64,000 bases of DNA from Patiria miniata (taxonomy: Eukaryota > Echinodermata > Asteroidea > Valvatida > Asterinidae). The notes beneath the pieces are model-generated. The model saw only the letters and a list, made by a program, of their open reading frames with translations, made no database searches and was not told the origin of the DNA. Positions 48,801 through 61,193 of this stretch are shown here, piece after piece. The stretch lies in assembly GCF_015706575.1 (NCBI RefSeq), contig NW_024037060.1, positions 4,034,515 to 4,098,514 on the forward strand, read 5' to 3'. A program made the translations under genes and the position numbers. Positions within the stretch are counted from its first letter, which is position 1; each line of letters starts with the position of its first letter.

Positions 48801-51800
48801 GTCTCCACGCAAGAATCTACTTATCTAGTTTCTGGACCCGATTTGTATGACACCATAATCTCTCGGTCAGTCACCCCCAAATTGGTTTAGCTTCTCTTAC
48901 TGTTAACGTTCAATTTATATTCGGCTTTGTTGAATGAGAGTAAGTTAATTAGCTCGGCAGGAGTAATCAATTCAATATCCTACTCACCGTAGGATAGAAT
49001 GTCGCACGCAGTGGCGATATATATTTTTTTATGTCATTTCCTTTCGGCATTTGCTAGGATATCAATGTGTTACGTAAGGTCCATGGCGGTCCAAATCAAC
49101 AGAGAGCGCTATTAATATGCACAGAAAATGAAGTGAAGACTTCACAGTTTGATATTCGTGTTGATTGCAAATTATGTTTTTTTGTTCATTGATTGTCAAC
49201 TTATTATACACTTGAAGTTCTACAGGTTTCCAAAAATGAAAAAAAGAAAACTGCACAATATCGGCAACGAATTCAGTATTATAGTAGTGAGGGGGTGCCA
49301 TCTTTACGATGTCTACTTCCGACGCTGAGATAGATAAACTGGATTGAACTAAGGCTTGCGCTGCTTTACGATCCCTCTTGCGACGTGAAAAGTGGTAAAA
49401 TGTCAATATTTTGGAACGGAGAACACTTTTTACTGTTTTAAAACTATTGAACAACTAAAAATAAAGGTTCACAATGGACATGTTGCATGAAACTTTCAAA
49501 GATAACAAAGTTTCATTCCTGGAAATGTAAGTTGTAAAAAAATCAACTAGTTAATTTAGATGGCGATACGTTTGTGAGTTGTGTATAGAAATATCATGGT
49601 CATCGCATCCGGGATTATTATTACAGAGAGTATTTGTATATTGATCTAGTGGATCTGCAGGCATGAACACTGAGATCGAATTGAATTGATATTTACAATT
49701 GGCCACGCTCATCTAATTCTTTCCATGTTCCTAATTCGCATGTAATTTGTATAATTGCCTGTGTCATCAAACACGCTGCCGGACGAGTATTTGGATAGGC
49801 CTACTCCGACACGTTCTGTAACTTTCCAAACACAACCTAGTATTATAAAGTTGGTTAATTGGCAACCCCCACGTAAAGGATGAAGAATTTCGAGAACAGC
49901 CTGACTTTTATTGAACTACACGTTAATAACTCCATGAGAATATGTTTCAAAAGTCATGAGGCGTACTGTGTCCTATCAACTATTTTGTAATCAAAATGCA
50001 CTAATGATATTTGAATTAAAAAAACGATAATTAGTAGCATTCTGGGGATTGTGTTCTGCAAACCATCTGGTTTCCATGAAACATCCCGAAAAACAATAGA
50101 AAATGAAAGTCATCTGTGGTTGTTTATATGATCTTTGGACGTTATCATTCAAGGCCATTTTTTTTTTATACCGACAGTGACATATTACCCATTGTTATAC
50201 AAATCATTTAATCTTTGCAATGCGTTGAAAAAGATGCGCTAAATGACGCGTGAAAGGAGGAGGTCGATCGTCATGCTCACGTTCGCCCAGATCATCAGCT
50301 GGCGTCAAAGTACAGACAACCTCAAAGAGGTCACGGGGATTGAACATTCAAACAAGAGCTACACTGTAAATACATTTACCAGATTGATCACGTTGCCAAC
50401 CACGTGAACAAAAGGGAGCATACGAGATAATGGTCTGTCCTTGCAACTGGGTAGAAGCGATTGGTGACAATAGTTTCTCATGAATGATGTACATGTACAG
50501 TCTGTCTGTGCTGCTCGCCAAAGTGATTTTTATTCTCCTGAGTCCTGACGAACTTGGATTTTTTTTATTGTAACCACTACCCCCCCCCCCTATTTTTCCA
50601 CCTGTTTTGGGAGTCTGCACAGCTGCTTTTGTTTAACAAATCCACCATGAAAGCCCATACATATCGATTCTAATGGGGCGGGAACCAGTCTACCATGCGA
50701 AAATTGATCTCACGATTGTCTGGCGGCAAATAATTCCAAATTTGTCATTATTAAAAGTAATAATTATAAAAGTCTGATGTCTTGCTATTGTGTTTAAATT
50801 GTTATTGCTGTTGCCGACGAAGTAAATACTGAACTCTTCGACAGTGACTTTAATCGTTGATGCATGCTGCTAATGTTGATTTTTTTTTGTAGTTGTTGTA
50901 AGCTTTGAAGTTGTTAATAATCAACTATACACCCCGGTTTTCTGTTTGAATAAGTACAGGCTCAACGGAAGAAGGAAAATAAAAACGCAAAAATTTCACG
51001 TGTCTGATTCCAAACGACAATATATATATACAGAAGTTGGGACATTCAGTGTTGGATGAGGCAAGGCCGAGAGAGGTGGTATCATTACTCCGCATTGCTC
51101 CGCTCGAGGGATTGGCTTTCATCCCGTGTAAGAGCTTCCTGTAATACAGGCAGAGTGCGCACGGGTTAATGGCTATACGCTGCTCCTGTGTCGAGGAAGA
51201 CCCATGCCCTGGGTTGAATTTCAGATCTATACGTTCTACTTTTTAGATCTGAGCATTAGATGTCCTACATACAGTACCATTATAAAATGGATAGGCCAGA
51301 TTTATTGTGAAGGGTTTATTACACTGATAGATCCGGGGGCAAATGGGGCCAAGGTCCCTCAAAAACTAAAAAAAAAAAGGAGACTTTTCTTTTAATAAAG
51401 CAAGACATGAGGACTTCTTTTGATTCTGTTGTCAACTCATCCTCTTCCCTCTACGGAATCTTTTGATTCTGGATTAACCGGGGACACTCTATTCACTCTG
51501 ACAAGGGTGGATCTGCACAGTCTATTTCGATTCTTATACATGTGCAAAGTCTGGACAGATGCCAAATAAAGAAGACATTAAGCAAAGAAATCAAACTCAT
51601 CATGCATCTTGATGCTTCAGTCAAATAATGTAAGGGTTTCATCAATCCCTTCCATACATATTCAATTCATTTTCTACGTTTCGATCCTCATGTTCATCTT
51701 TTCGGAAATGGATCGAATGGGGGTAAATCTGAGGGCCTGATGACGGAACAGGTGTAGTCAATAAAGCCAATTTGATTCTCAGAACCTTTCACATAAAATG

Positions 51801-52514
51801 TTGTGGCTATAGGTTTATATCTACCCATCTTCCTTAAAGCACAGAGCATGCACTCACGCATTTTATGTAGTTACAATACAACCTGGTATTAAATGAAGAT
51901 CCCCCTAAGAAAAAAATTCAGAGCTGGCTCAGTTTAAAAAAAAAGCAAAGTGAGTTTGTCAGTTTAAAACCTATTCTGGTTAAAAAAAAATCAACAACCC
52001 CCCCCCCTCCAAAAAAAGATCCCCAAAACCTTCGCTTTGATCAAACGACGTCTCAAGATGACTTGAAGCAGGAATATCCTAAGCTTAAATTTGCTTTGAA
52101 GGTCTTGTTGACACTTTCGCTTTAATTTACCTCAATTTATTATTTTTTTTCTTGATTTACACTGACAAGCCCCGAAATGTCAATATTTGGGCTTGAAAAC
52201 GACCTAATCAATGAATTCGGATGGGAAACATGCCGGAGCGTGTCAGCTGTCGTGTTGTAGGAGGCATCTGCGAGGTGTGGTTGTCATCGGAACAGGGGAA
52301 GGGTGGGTAAACACAGACACCGTGTCAATGGGTTGCCAAAGGTATGAACTGATTCTCGAGGCCGGGTCGTCGGAAAGTAAGGCTTCGATTGACTCCACCT
52401 CACTGCGTATTTTTTTTGGGTCGATAGAAGACAAATAGGTTTTGGAATTGTTTTCCCTCCAATTAAACTTATCCCAACCGACAAAATTATTCGATGAAAA
52501 TAGACATACATGTA

Positions 52515-52580
52515 GGTGGATTTCGAACAACAGGTCCATAGTTCATTCCCCTATCCACTAGGCCACTGTGGCAGCTCGAC
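52515..52580 (-). repeat. tRNA-like SINE head
   Basis: The minus strand reads gccacagtggcctagtggat (A box), then a degenerate B box tgttcgaaatcc. It is related in design to the SINE at 13265-13577 but lacks its body. Confidence 0.55.
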
Positions 52581-52610
52581 GAAAGCCGTTCTCTGAAATG
52601 CTTTCACGCA

Positions 52611-52733
52611 ACTTCGTCCCCAGGGTGTCGAGCAGTACGCGCCTACCACTACCCGCTCTCTGGTATTGGATCATTTGCATGTGCAAGATTTTTGAACACG
52701 TATGCAAAATGAGGAATAGTCTGGTGCCTGCCT
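52611..52733 (+). repeat. Dispersed repeat, copy 2 (CTCGTCCCCAGGG family)
   Basis: Second copy of the family seen at 42712-42823. It follows directly after the tRNA-like SINE head at 52515-52580. Confidence 0.55.
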
Positions 52734-55700
52734 GTGCGTGTCATTAGCGTTTGCTTTGTGCATGCGGTGTCTCGGGTAAAAACAACATCAATTTGTGGCG
52801 CCGTGAGTTATGAAAACACAAAAAATTTTGGACGTTAATATGTTACAATCTGGCCTGCCAATATGCAGTATCACATTTCATATTAATATGAGCAAACTGG
52901 AAAGGAAAGGAGTATTTTTGAGAAGACGTGGACAATTAACGTGAAAAACACGTAATGCACGTTGGAAATAACAACACCAACTACACGACATAAATCCATT
53001 ACTAGCAAATTGCGGTATCGAATCAGGATACAGGAAGAAAGTTTCCTATCCAGGGCTTACTATTGGAAACGAGGTTGGAAATAAAGTAAGCACTGGGGAC
53101 GAGGTTGGCTTTAACGTGCATGACTGACTGATAGCAATGGTGTGACGTCGTCGTTATTTTCTTTTAACATCGAACTAGCTGAATAATCATGATCTATTGA
53201 CGATGTGCGCTGCAGATAAAAACACCACCGGCCGTACAGATTTTCTGTTTTCGTGGAAGGTTGTCTGATCATATAGATCAACAGCTGGTTAGTGAATAGC
53301 AATGTATCACCATTGATTGGGAAAATAAAATCTCAAAAAAAAGTGATATTCTGGTTGAATTATCAGCCTTTGGCTTCGTCTCCAGCTTTTGCTTTTTGAG
53401 ATTGTACTTCCCTGAATTGTAGGGACTCTTGTCTCAATTATGGTCAATGTTGAGCCTCAGGAACTTTGAACATAAATATCATATCACTGCATATTATGTC
53501 AGACCTAAAACTAGAGCATATTCCTGTTCCGTTTAGACATTAACACGGGCTTCCAACTGATTTGAGAGTAAGACGCGAAGGCGAAGCTGAAAAACCAAGC
53601 CGACGGTTGGGGAAATGCTGTAGGCCTATGTGTAGTGCAAGACAATATGGTCGGATGAACTTCAGGGGAGACTCCGAAGGCGAATTCGGTTGAAGTATTA
53701 AAAGCCTCTGTTTTCCCCCAAGGAATGGGTGGGGACCGCATGCGATCCCAGGCTTCCATCCTGCAATGCTTCATTACTCTCCCTGGCATAAGTCTACACT
53801 CCTCCACATAATTAAGACGTTGATAATTGGAAATATCATTTAAAGGCATAGGCCTTTCTCGTCATATTTCATCATCTTTTACAAACTTTCAAAGTTCTTG
53901 TTGAACGCGAAGGCAAACGGAGGAGTGGGGTGCTTTTGAGGGAGAGAGTTTAGGAAAAGAGCTAAAAAAAATCTGCCCCTTCCCTGTGTATAAAATAGTA
54001 TAACTGCAAATAATACACGATATTTCCATTGCAGTTTTTGACTCCAAAAATAGTGTGCATGCATTGACCGATGGTGGAAAAATGTTTACTTCAGTATCTG
54101 GCGCTGCTCCCTCCGGACAGAATCGCGTGGATGAAAAGGGTTATCGCGTGCAAGATAAACACCGCTTGTTTCCAGTTGCATCTTCCGATTCTGTTGAGCT
54201 CTGAGGCTCTTCCCGTGAGTGTAAATCCGACAGAGCTATTTATCTCAGGGTTCACAGTCCTGGCGTCTTGTGGCGTGAAAGGCCGCTCCCCAGTCGGTCT
54301 AATATTGACTGCAGTCACTGGGGGGCTTGGCTCTATTACGGAGCAATTGATCCGCGGGACTACCCGGAAGCAGGCAGGTGTGATACGGTAAGACGCGCAC
54401 AAAGGCACTGTCACGCCAGACTAAGTGAGGGTGTCTCGTCGACGCGCGCGAAGGGGGAGCGGCCACCGCCACACAGTGCGTCGGTGCCCGGGCAGCTGGC
54501 CCGCCAAAGCACTCGCCAACTACCGATCAAAAGATTCCTGATGAAACTTCCGTCGGGACGCGGGGTTATGGGGCTTGATCACGATGTCAGTTTCCGATTC
54601 ATCGAATGTGTTCCCAGAGTATTTGAGCAAGCGTTAACAGTAAAACCTCGCGGCTGGGGGACAAAAACTCAGGGTCGGGGAAAAACTCTAAGGCTCTACG
54701 GATCTTCCGAAACAGAGGAACTTGGATTAAATAAAGCCAGCAATTCATCCATGTCATAATATTCCCTATTGATCCTAAGCCACGAGGTCAAGGGAATAAG
54801 GACCATCTCATTCGTTGCAGAATGCATGCACCTGACAAACTCAAACCTCGCGTTCCAGTTCGGTATTCCATGCACGAATTGTTGATTTATCTCACTTTCC
54901 TATTACAGATAATATCAACTGCGTCACCGGCACCAAAGCATATTTTTTATAGGATTTCTGGACTTATTTTGGTATAGAGAAAATACAACGTTACCCCTCC
55001 CTCCATACACACCCTTTAGCACCAGAAATGTTATTGTCCTCCGTTTGTTCTGTCTCCTTATATCAAATTGAATTCATCTTCATGATTAAATTTGCAACAA
55101 TGATTGAAGCGTACAGCACTTCCTCCACAGGCGGTGTAAACCTTCCCGAAACTAGCTTATTACGTCATCACGGCAACGGGATCTACCTAAAAGAAAAATC
55201 TCCAAAACACTTTACCAATACAAATAACACTTCAATAAGAACTCGAGTGCAAATTCATTATGGCCCGGAAGCAAGTCTGGTTATTCTGCCATTAAGAGGG
55301 CAGTTACTTCAAGTTGTCTGGCGGCCTTGCATTGATCAGGGCAGGTGTATAATGGCTACACACAAACAAAAAAGAATCTATGGGCTCCTAATCCAAGTTG
55401 CCTCGGTACAGATTGTACTTGAGCCCCCCCCCATCACTATTAAACAATGACAGCCAAAGCAAAATACTTCAATGAAAATCTGATTAAGGAAAATGACAAA
55501 TATTGGCTGTCTGAACTCCCGTGTGTTATCATTCGCACATTTTCACATATTAACTCCAAACTCGATGACCGTGTACAAGATCACGTTGGTTTTTTTTGTT
55601 TTTGTTTTACAGAGAAAAGACTTATTTCTCGTACCAAATCGATGGGATGTCACCAGGCGTATTTACTCTGATAACAAAGACAGACTTGGACGGAACATTA

Positions 55701-55898
55701 ACAAAGTTAGTTCCTTCGACGTTCTATTGAGGCGATATTTGCACATTGTCATCGTTCATCGGTCAAATTAACGCACGGCACTTAATGTGTTCTTTTGGAG
55801 GAGGCTGTTTCGTAATTTATTTGGACAGCCTGAATGGTTCCTAAGTGACATTTTTGTCGGAGGAGGCGCGATCCAGGCAAAGGCCTGAGGCAGCCGCC

Positions 55899-56136
55899 AT
55901 GATTATTAGCCGCTTTTCCCCCATTCGTCCCAGGCCGGCCCCAAGGGATCAACTTGCAATCAGTGGAAACGGCAATCAGCATTCGGTCTATCTGGCGAGT
56001 TCGCCGACACGTCAAGCAGAAGAGACTCCCGGACAAGCCCCTCAACTCAGGCATTATAGCAATCCCTATGTGTCCAACATTAGTGAGACGTTATTTCAAC
56101 ATCAGGACTTGACAGACGAAGAGTTTATGCACAGTC
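55899..56136 (+). CDS. N-terminal part of an unidentified open frame split by a transposon
   Basis: An ATG at 55899 in excellent Kozak context (gcagccgccATGA) opens 79 codons plus one base, up to the target-site duplication of the foldback element. The peptide is rich in Ser, Pro, Gln and Arg, with motifs such as RFSPIRPRPAPRDQ and DLTDEEFMHS. It has no signal peptide or domain that I recognise. When the element and one 6-bp duplication are removed, the same frame continues in 61194-61381 to a stop, for 141 residues in all. It could be an exon, or a chance open frame. No neighbouring exons were found. Confidence 0.4.
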
Positions 56137-56179
56137 TATGGAACGCCAAAGAGGCATTTAATGTGATCATCGAATCGGT

Positions 56180-56760
56180 GATGGACTTTTGCTATCGGTG
56201 ATGCATATTCACGATCGGTGATGGACTTTCGCGATCGGTGATGACTTTTTACTGGTGATGCATATTCACGATTGGTGATGGACTTTCGCGATCGGTGATG
56301 GACTTTCACTGGTGATGCATATTCACGATCGGTGATGGACTTTCGCAATCGGTGATGGACTTTCACTGGTGATGCATATTCACGATCGGTGATGGACTTT
56401 CGCAATCGGTGATGGACTTTCACTGGTGATGCATATTCACGATCGGTGATGGACTTTCGCAATCGGTGATGGACTTTTACTGGTGATGCATATTTACGAT
56501 CGGTGATGGACTTACGCGATCGGTGATGGACTTTTACTGGTGATGCATTTTCACGATCGGTGATGAACTTTCGCAATCGGTGATGGACTTTTACTGGTGA
56601 TGCATATTAACGATCGGTGATGGACTTTCGCGACCGGTGATCAACTTTGCAATCGGTGATGGACTTTTGCAATCGGTGATGGACTTTTGCGACCGATGAT
56701 CAATGACCCATCACCGATTGCAAAATCCATCATCGATCGCCAAAGTGCATCAGTTATTGA
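56180..56760. repeat. 57-bp higher-order tandem array, left arm
   Basis: About seven copies of gatcggtgatggactttcgc + aatcggtgatggactttcac + tggtgatgcatattcac. Units near 56705-56750 are in the opposite orientation. Because 57 is a multiple of 3, the minus strand stays open for about 146 codons as an artefact. Confidence 0.9.
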
Positions 56761-57034
56761 ACGTGCATGCCGCTGTGGCTTAGGGTTTCTCGACGGTGAT
56801 ATTTGTTTACGGTGTTTTTGTGTTTGAAAGTGGCTTTCTCATATGTGAACTGCATTTTTATTTAAATTAATGTGCGTAAAATGTTTGTTGTTGGTGTATG
56901 CCGCTGTGGCTTTGGGCTTTGGTGCTGCCCATATTGCAACCGGTAAATGCCCAATCGATGGTATCCGGAATAAAAACACTCCTCTGTGGATGTGGCATAA
57001 ACACAATGATTTGTTTTTATCCAATAAATGGTAA

Positions 57035-57690
57035 AAAGTTTTTTGCACCTGATGATTGATGGGTGGGCCATCGGAGACAGCATATGGCGGGTTATTGGGG
57101 GGCCTGACCAGGCATCCAGGGGGCACAGGAATGCAATCACATCATCATCATCATCATCATAAATCCATCTAATAGCCAATCTTGGTATAGATATGTGGGG
57201 GCCCTCTGGTCACTTAAGCACACTTAAGCGAGCACATGATGGACGGTACACAGAACTTTCCTTGCAAATGTTTTTCCACCACCACCCCTTACATCCGCCA
57301 GTTATAGTGCTCCAAGGTTTCAAGAGACTATACAAATTACGAGGATTAAAATGTTCGCAATTTTTAGGATACAGACAGCCTGCTCCTCATATTTATGGGG
57401 CAAATGGAACCATTCAATCCCTTGTTTTTCTATTTTTCTAATTTGATACTTGCCGTAGCGATCTCACTGTGTCACGAGGCTATGATGTTTTCCTGACTGA
57501 ATGTACATCTGTGGGAAGCTATTTTTTGTTATTCAAGTTTAATTTGCATTTGTTGTCATTTATTGCCACATATATCTCATTTTCATATAGGCCTACATGT
57601 ATTTCATTTATTGTCAAGCATATTGTGTATGCCGTGGCTTTGAGTTTCTTGTGTTGCCCACTTCTGGTCGGGCTTGGTGTTGCCCCTAAA
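57035..57690 (+). repeat. Internal direct repeat of the foldback element, copy 1
   Basis: It matches 58850-59460 in the same orientation: gatgattgatg.gtgggNcat, gcatccagggggcacaggaa, (cat)n, cacttaagcacacttaagcg, then ttgtcaagcatattgtgtat. Differences are small indels and substitutions. Confidence 0.75.
57133..57162. repeat. (CAT)n microsatellite
   Basis: Seven or so cat units, repeated at 58946-58972 in the duplicate block. On the minus strand they read as a poly-Asp run in spurious frames. Confidence 0.85.
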
Positions 57691-57769
57691 TTGTGTTAAT
57701 ACGGTTATATGTTTTATAATATGTCCGTTCTCACTTGCGAACTCCATTTTTTGTAATGTCCGTGAAATG

Positions 57770-57935
57770 TTTGCAGTTAGTGTATGCCGCTGTGGATTTG
57801 GGCCTTTGGTGTTGCCCATATTAACATAACCATAACAATTAACAATTCAAACGGTATATGCCATATCACAGGTATCCGGAATAAAACACTCCTCTGTGGA
57901 TGTGGCATGAACAGAATGATTTGTTTTATAATAGG
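57770..57935 (+). repeat. Internal repeat, partial copy of 56890-57020
   Basis: Shares tgtatgccgctgtgg, ttgcccatatt, tatccggaataaaacactcc and tctgtggatgtggcat with the block at 56890-57020. Confidence 0.65.
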
Positions 57936-58344
57936 CCTATACCCTTCGGGAGACACTTTAGCGTCATACACTTAGAGGCAAAATATTATCGTCGCAAATA
58001 GACTCGATTGCTCGTGGTCGAATTAGTAAAAATTACCCGGCGAATTAAGGTAAAATTGGAGTTACGGGTCATTAAAGTTGGGGGGGGGAATGTGTGCACT
58101 AGTTTATGGGAATGTTCCCCAAATAGCCAATTATGGGTTATTATAAGTTATTATTTTTTATCATTATTATTAACATTATTATTATTTGGGTTGATTATCA
58201 CCATCAAGCAGCTCAGAAGCTGAATTGCACAGTGATTTACAGTAAAAATTGAAATGAATTAAAAATAAACACATTTCACGAGAAATCGAAACACATACAA
58301 AATGCACAACAATCCATTATTCTCAAAAACATATACACTCGGAT

Positions 58345-58835
58345 AATAGCAATTAAAATTGTATACATTTGAACATCCTATGTTGAACTATTGATGAGTC
58401 GGGGCTATTTCGAAATCTCTTGGATGAACTGGGATACTCCTTGAGTGTTCTACTCGATCTAAGATTCATAGTGTGCCAACTTTTTGATTGAGGAAACCAC
58501 TCATTAAATTTGCCTGATTTAAAGCACCTAGAGCAAAGTTTGTACACATAGTGGTTCTTCTATCATAAAGGTGATCCAGAGATAGAGTAATACGGCAAAC
58601 TCTTTTGGATCGACTAAATTACATTGGTCTGTTTGAGTGTAATGCTTGAGTGCCAAACCGGCGATGTGTTTGCTAGGACTGGTCTAACATAGGGTAACAA
58701 GTTCTTCGAGTAAAACCAGTTTCTTTCAGTTTCCTGAACATGAATAATTTTCTATTAGCTTTACCAATCATCTCAGCAATGTGTTTCTCATGTCCTTAAA
58801 TTTGAGTCCGAGTATTTTTTTACCAATACGTGATA
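58345..58835 (-). pseudogene. Decayed LINE reverse-transcriptase C-terminus inside the foldback element
   Basis: In shifting minus-strand frames one can read MIGKANR-like, F.LRKLK-like and ELVTLY..VRPVL-like blocks. They are followed by FALGALKSGKFNEWFPQS-like sequence and WHTMNLRSSRTLKE...RFRNSP. This order (IGKANRRL, LYVRPVLEYA, LLKS..FN.WLP, H..NLR) is typical of the C-terminal region of non-LTR retrotransposon ORF2. Frameshifts and stops show it is dead. Confidence 0.65.
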
Positions 58836-58849
58836 AAAGGTTTTTGCAT

Positions 58850-59460
58850 AGTATGATGATTGATGTGTGGGTCATTGGAGACAGCATATATGGCGGGGTT
58901 ATTGAGGGGTCTGGGCAGGCATCCAGGGGGCACAGGAATGCAGTCACATCATCATCATCATCATCATCATAAATCCATCTAATAGCCAATGTTGGTATAG
59001 ATATGTGGGGCCTCTGGTCACTTAAGCACACTTAAGCGAGCACATGATGGACAGTACACAGAGGAACTTTCCTTGCAAATGTTTTTCCACCACCACCCCT
59101 TACATCCGCCAGTTATAGTGCTCCAAGGTTTCAAGAGACTATACCAGTTACAAGGATTAAAATGTTCGCAATTTTTAGGATACAGACAGCCTGCTCTTCA
59201 TATTTATGGGGCAAATGGAACCATTCAATCCCTTGTTTTTCTATTTTGTTAGGCTAATTTGATACTTGCCGTAGCGCTCTCAAGTGTCACGAGGCTATGA
59301 TGTGGGAAGTTATTGTTTTGTAATTCAAGTATAATTTTCATTTGTTGTTATTATTGCCACATATCTCATGTTCATGTATTTCATTTATTGTCAAGCATAT
59401 TGTGTATGTCGTGGCTTTGAGTCTCCGCTGTTGCCCACTACGGTTTGGTGTTGCCGTTAT
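58850..59460 (+). repeat. Internal direct repeat of the foldback element, copy 2
   Basis: Second copy of the block at 57035-57690, with an extra (cat) unit and several deletions. The tandem duplication plus the LINE between the copies suggests the element grew by insertion and unequal exchange. Confidence 0.75.
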
Positions 59461-59544
59461 TAATATAACCATAACAATTGATAAATCGACCGGTTTTCCC
59501 TATCATTGGTAATGTGGCTATAAAACACAACGATTTGTGCGAAG

Positions 59545-59790
59545 CCAGAAATTTTTTGCAGAGGGGCATATTCACGATTTATCATTTTTCGAGGGAGGGT
59601 TTTTTTCAAACAATATTACTTCGCGCCCCTTTTTCTGTCTTCTTCCCCCATCTTTTTTTTTTGGGGGGGGCTTTTCCGGGGGGGGGGGGAAGCGCCCCCG
59701 TGCTCCCCCCCCCCCTTGTGACGCCCATGGGTGATGGTCTTTCACGTTCGGTGATCAACCTTGCATGGACTTTTGCTATCGGTGCAGAGT
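59545..59790. repeat. G/C homopolymer-rich segment with stray array units
   Basis: Long runs of G and C (59660-59715) stand next to ggtgatggtctttcacgttc and ctatcggtg, which are degenerate units of the terminal array. Confidence 0.5.
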
Positions 59791-60857
59791 TTTTTTTTTA
59801 TATTATCAAAGTAAGTGGGTGAAAATATCCCAGCCAACCCCCCCCCCCAAAAAAAACCCACTTTCTTCAACTTAAATATGCTGTGATTTCTGGGCGACGG
59901 AGGCTGCCGGCGTCATGGGCAGACTAAGCTTTGTTTAGGTTGTCGGTACATATAATATAGGTAACTGTTGCGGTTGTACTCCTATTGGAAAATTTTAGTG
60001 TGTTTTTATTTATACATTATTCAATATTTTCCTTTGATAACTCCGATGTTTAAAAAGACTGTGCACACCGGTGAATAATTTATTATTCATTAGTTAAAGA
60101 ATAATGTAACCAATTGGGTTAAATAGCGAATGTCTGTTCTGTTTGTGCACTATACAATTGACAAGGCCACTTAAGACAAGCTCGAAAAGATCTCGGAAGT
60201 TGCGGCTCGATTGTAGACCGTTGTAGCCTATAATCATGTACATGATGTAAAGGTATGTTCTTAAAATTGTAAAGGATTCCATTATTTTGCTGAACGTCAG
60301 TTGGTGCTTGGAACGCGTTTGCATGTGGAACACCCAATTTGTGAGCCCCCCATGTAAAAATGATTGACCTCGATCGTGCCCCAATTCCACGACTGCAAAA
60401 AAAAAAAGGTAGCTGGTAAGTGGAGACCTGAAGCACGTGTTGTTGCGAGGGCTAAAGGGACAAGGTGATTGATTGCTAAAGAAGACATGGCTGGCACAAA
60501 CCATAGAGCTAGCTCTATTTCCCACAGTGGTCTTCTTATAGCAGATTGAGTACCATGCTGCATTACAAACATGTACACATCGAATCATTGCTCTTTGGAA
60601 AAACAATGATAATATTTTCTAATCTTAAAAATGATTAATCTAAATTTAACTCTTATAAAACACACACACCATGGTTCGAAAATTACATCGGTTACGTGGA
60701 AGTAAAATTTATCAGATTTTCGCGAAAGGTATTAAAAAAACAGAAGAGCAAAATAAAGGCTCTGCGCATTTGCAATTAAATTTAACTTGCCCCAGAGCAA
60801 GGAACATAGATAAGTATAATACGTGCAAATGATTACGACGCAACACACAGATGCGAC

Positions 60858-61150
60858 GGTCGCGAAAGTCCATTACCGTTTCGGTGAATAAACATCACCA
60901 GTAAAAGTCCATCACCGATCGCGAAAGTCCATCACCGATCGTGAATATGCATCACCAGTAAAAGTCCATCACCGATCGCGAAAGTCCATCACCGATCGTG
61001 AATATGCATCACCAGTAAAAGTCCATCACCGATCGCGAAAGTCCATCACCGATCGTGAATATGCATCACCAGTAAAAGTCCATCACCGATCGCAAAAGTC
61101 CATCACCGATCGTGAATATGCATCACCGATTGCAAAAGTCCATCACCGAT
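60858..61150. repeat. 57-bp higher-order tandem array, right arm
   Basis: About four copies of the same unit as the left arm, inverted (gtccatcaccgatcgcgaaa, gtgaatatgcatcaccagta). It is shorter than the left array. Confidence 0.9.
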
Positions 61151-61193
61151 TCGATGATCACATTAAATGCCTCTTTGGCGTTCCATAACAGTC

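Larger units (their letters stand above)
42001..55898. other. Non-coding region with dispersed repeats
   Basis: I recognise no gene here. The stretch holds the dispersed repeats and MITE listed separately, AT-rich palindromic sequence near 43320-43420, poly-C and poly-T runs near 50580 and 52000, and CpG-rich stretches at about 43470-43690 and 54250-54760. The last contains an open frame of about 160 codons with no recognisable domain. Confidence 0.5.
56137..61187. mobile_element. 5,051-bp foldback (FB/TU-like) transposon with tandem-repeat termini
   Basis: The ends TATGGAACGCCAAAGAGGC are inverted at both borders, and ACAGTC is directly repeated at 56131-56136 and 61188-61193. The first 60 or so bases of the two arms differ at only a couple of positions. 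The arms then become a 57-bp higher-order tandem repeat of three related sub-units with the core atcggtgatggacttt. The left arm runs to about 56760 and the right arm starts at about 60858. This is the plan of Drosophila Foldback and sea-urchin TU elements. The interior has internal direct duplications, a LINE fragment, (CAT)n tracts and homopolymers, but no transposase that I can see, so it is probably non-autonomous. Confidence 0.85.

Noticed and set aside
49062..49454. Minus-strand open frame of 130 codons
   Set aside because: AT-rich composition, no known motif, no neighbouring exons; likely chance.
54268..54759. Plus-strand open frame of about 163 codons in CpG-rich DNA
   Set aside because: No recognisable domain, overlaps an antisense open frame of similar quality, and composition alone explains the lack of stops.
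56136..56576. Minus-strand open frame of 146 codons with a 19-residue repeat
   Set aside because: It is the 57-bp tandem array read in one frame. The unit length is a multiple of three, so stops cannot accumulate. No coding signal.
57024..57179. Poly-Asp containing minus-strand peptide, present twice (again near 58800-59031)
   Set aside because: The Asp run is a (CAT)n microsatellite and the second copy exists because the whole DNA block is duplicated. The surrounding frames do not agree with a conserved protein.
56180..61150. CRISPR-like array
   Set aside because: Units are contiguous sub-repeats without unique spacers, in a eukaryotic genome, and form transposon termini.
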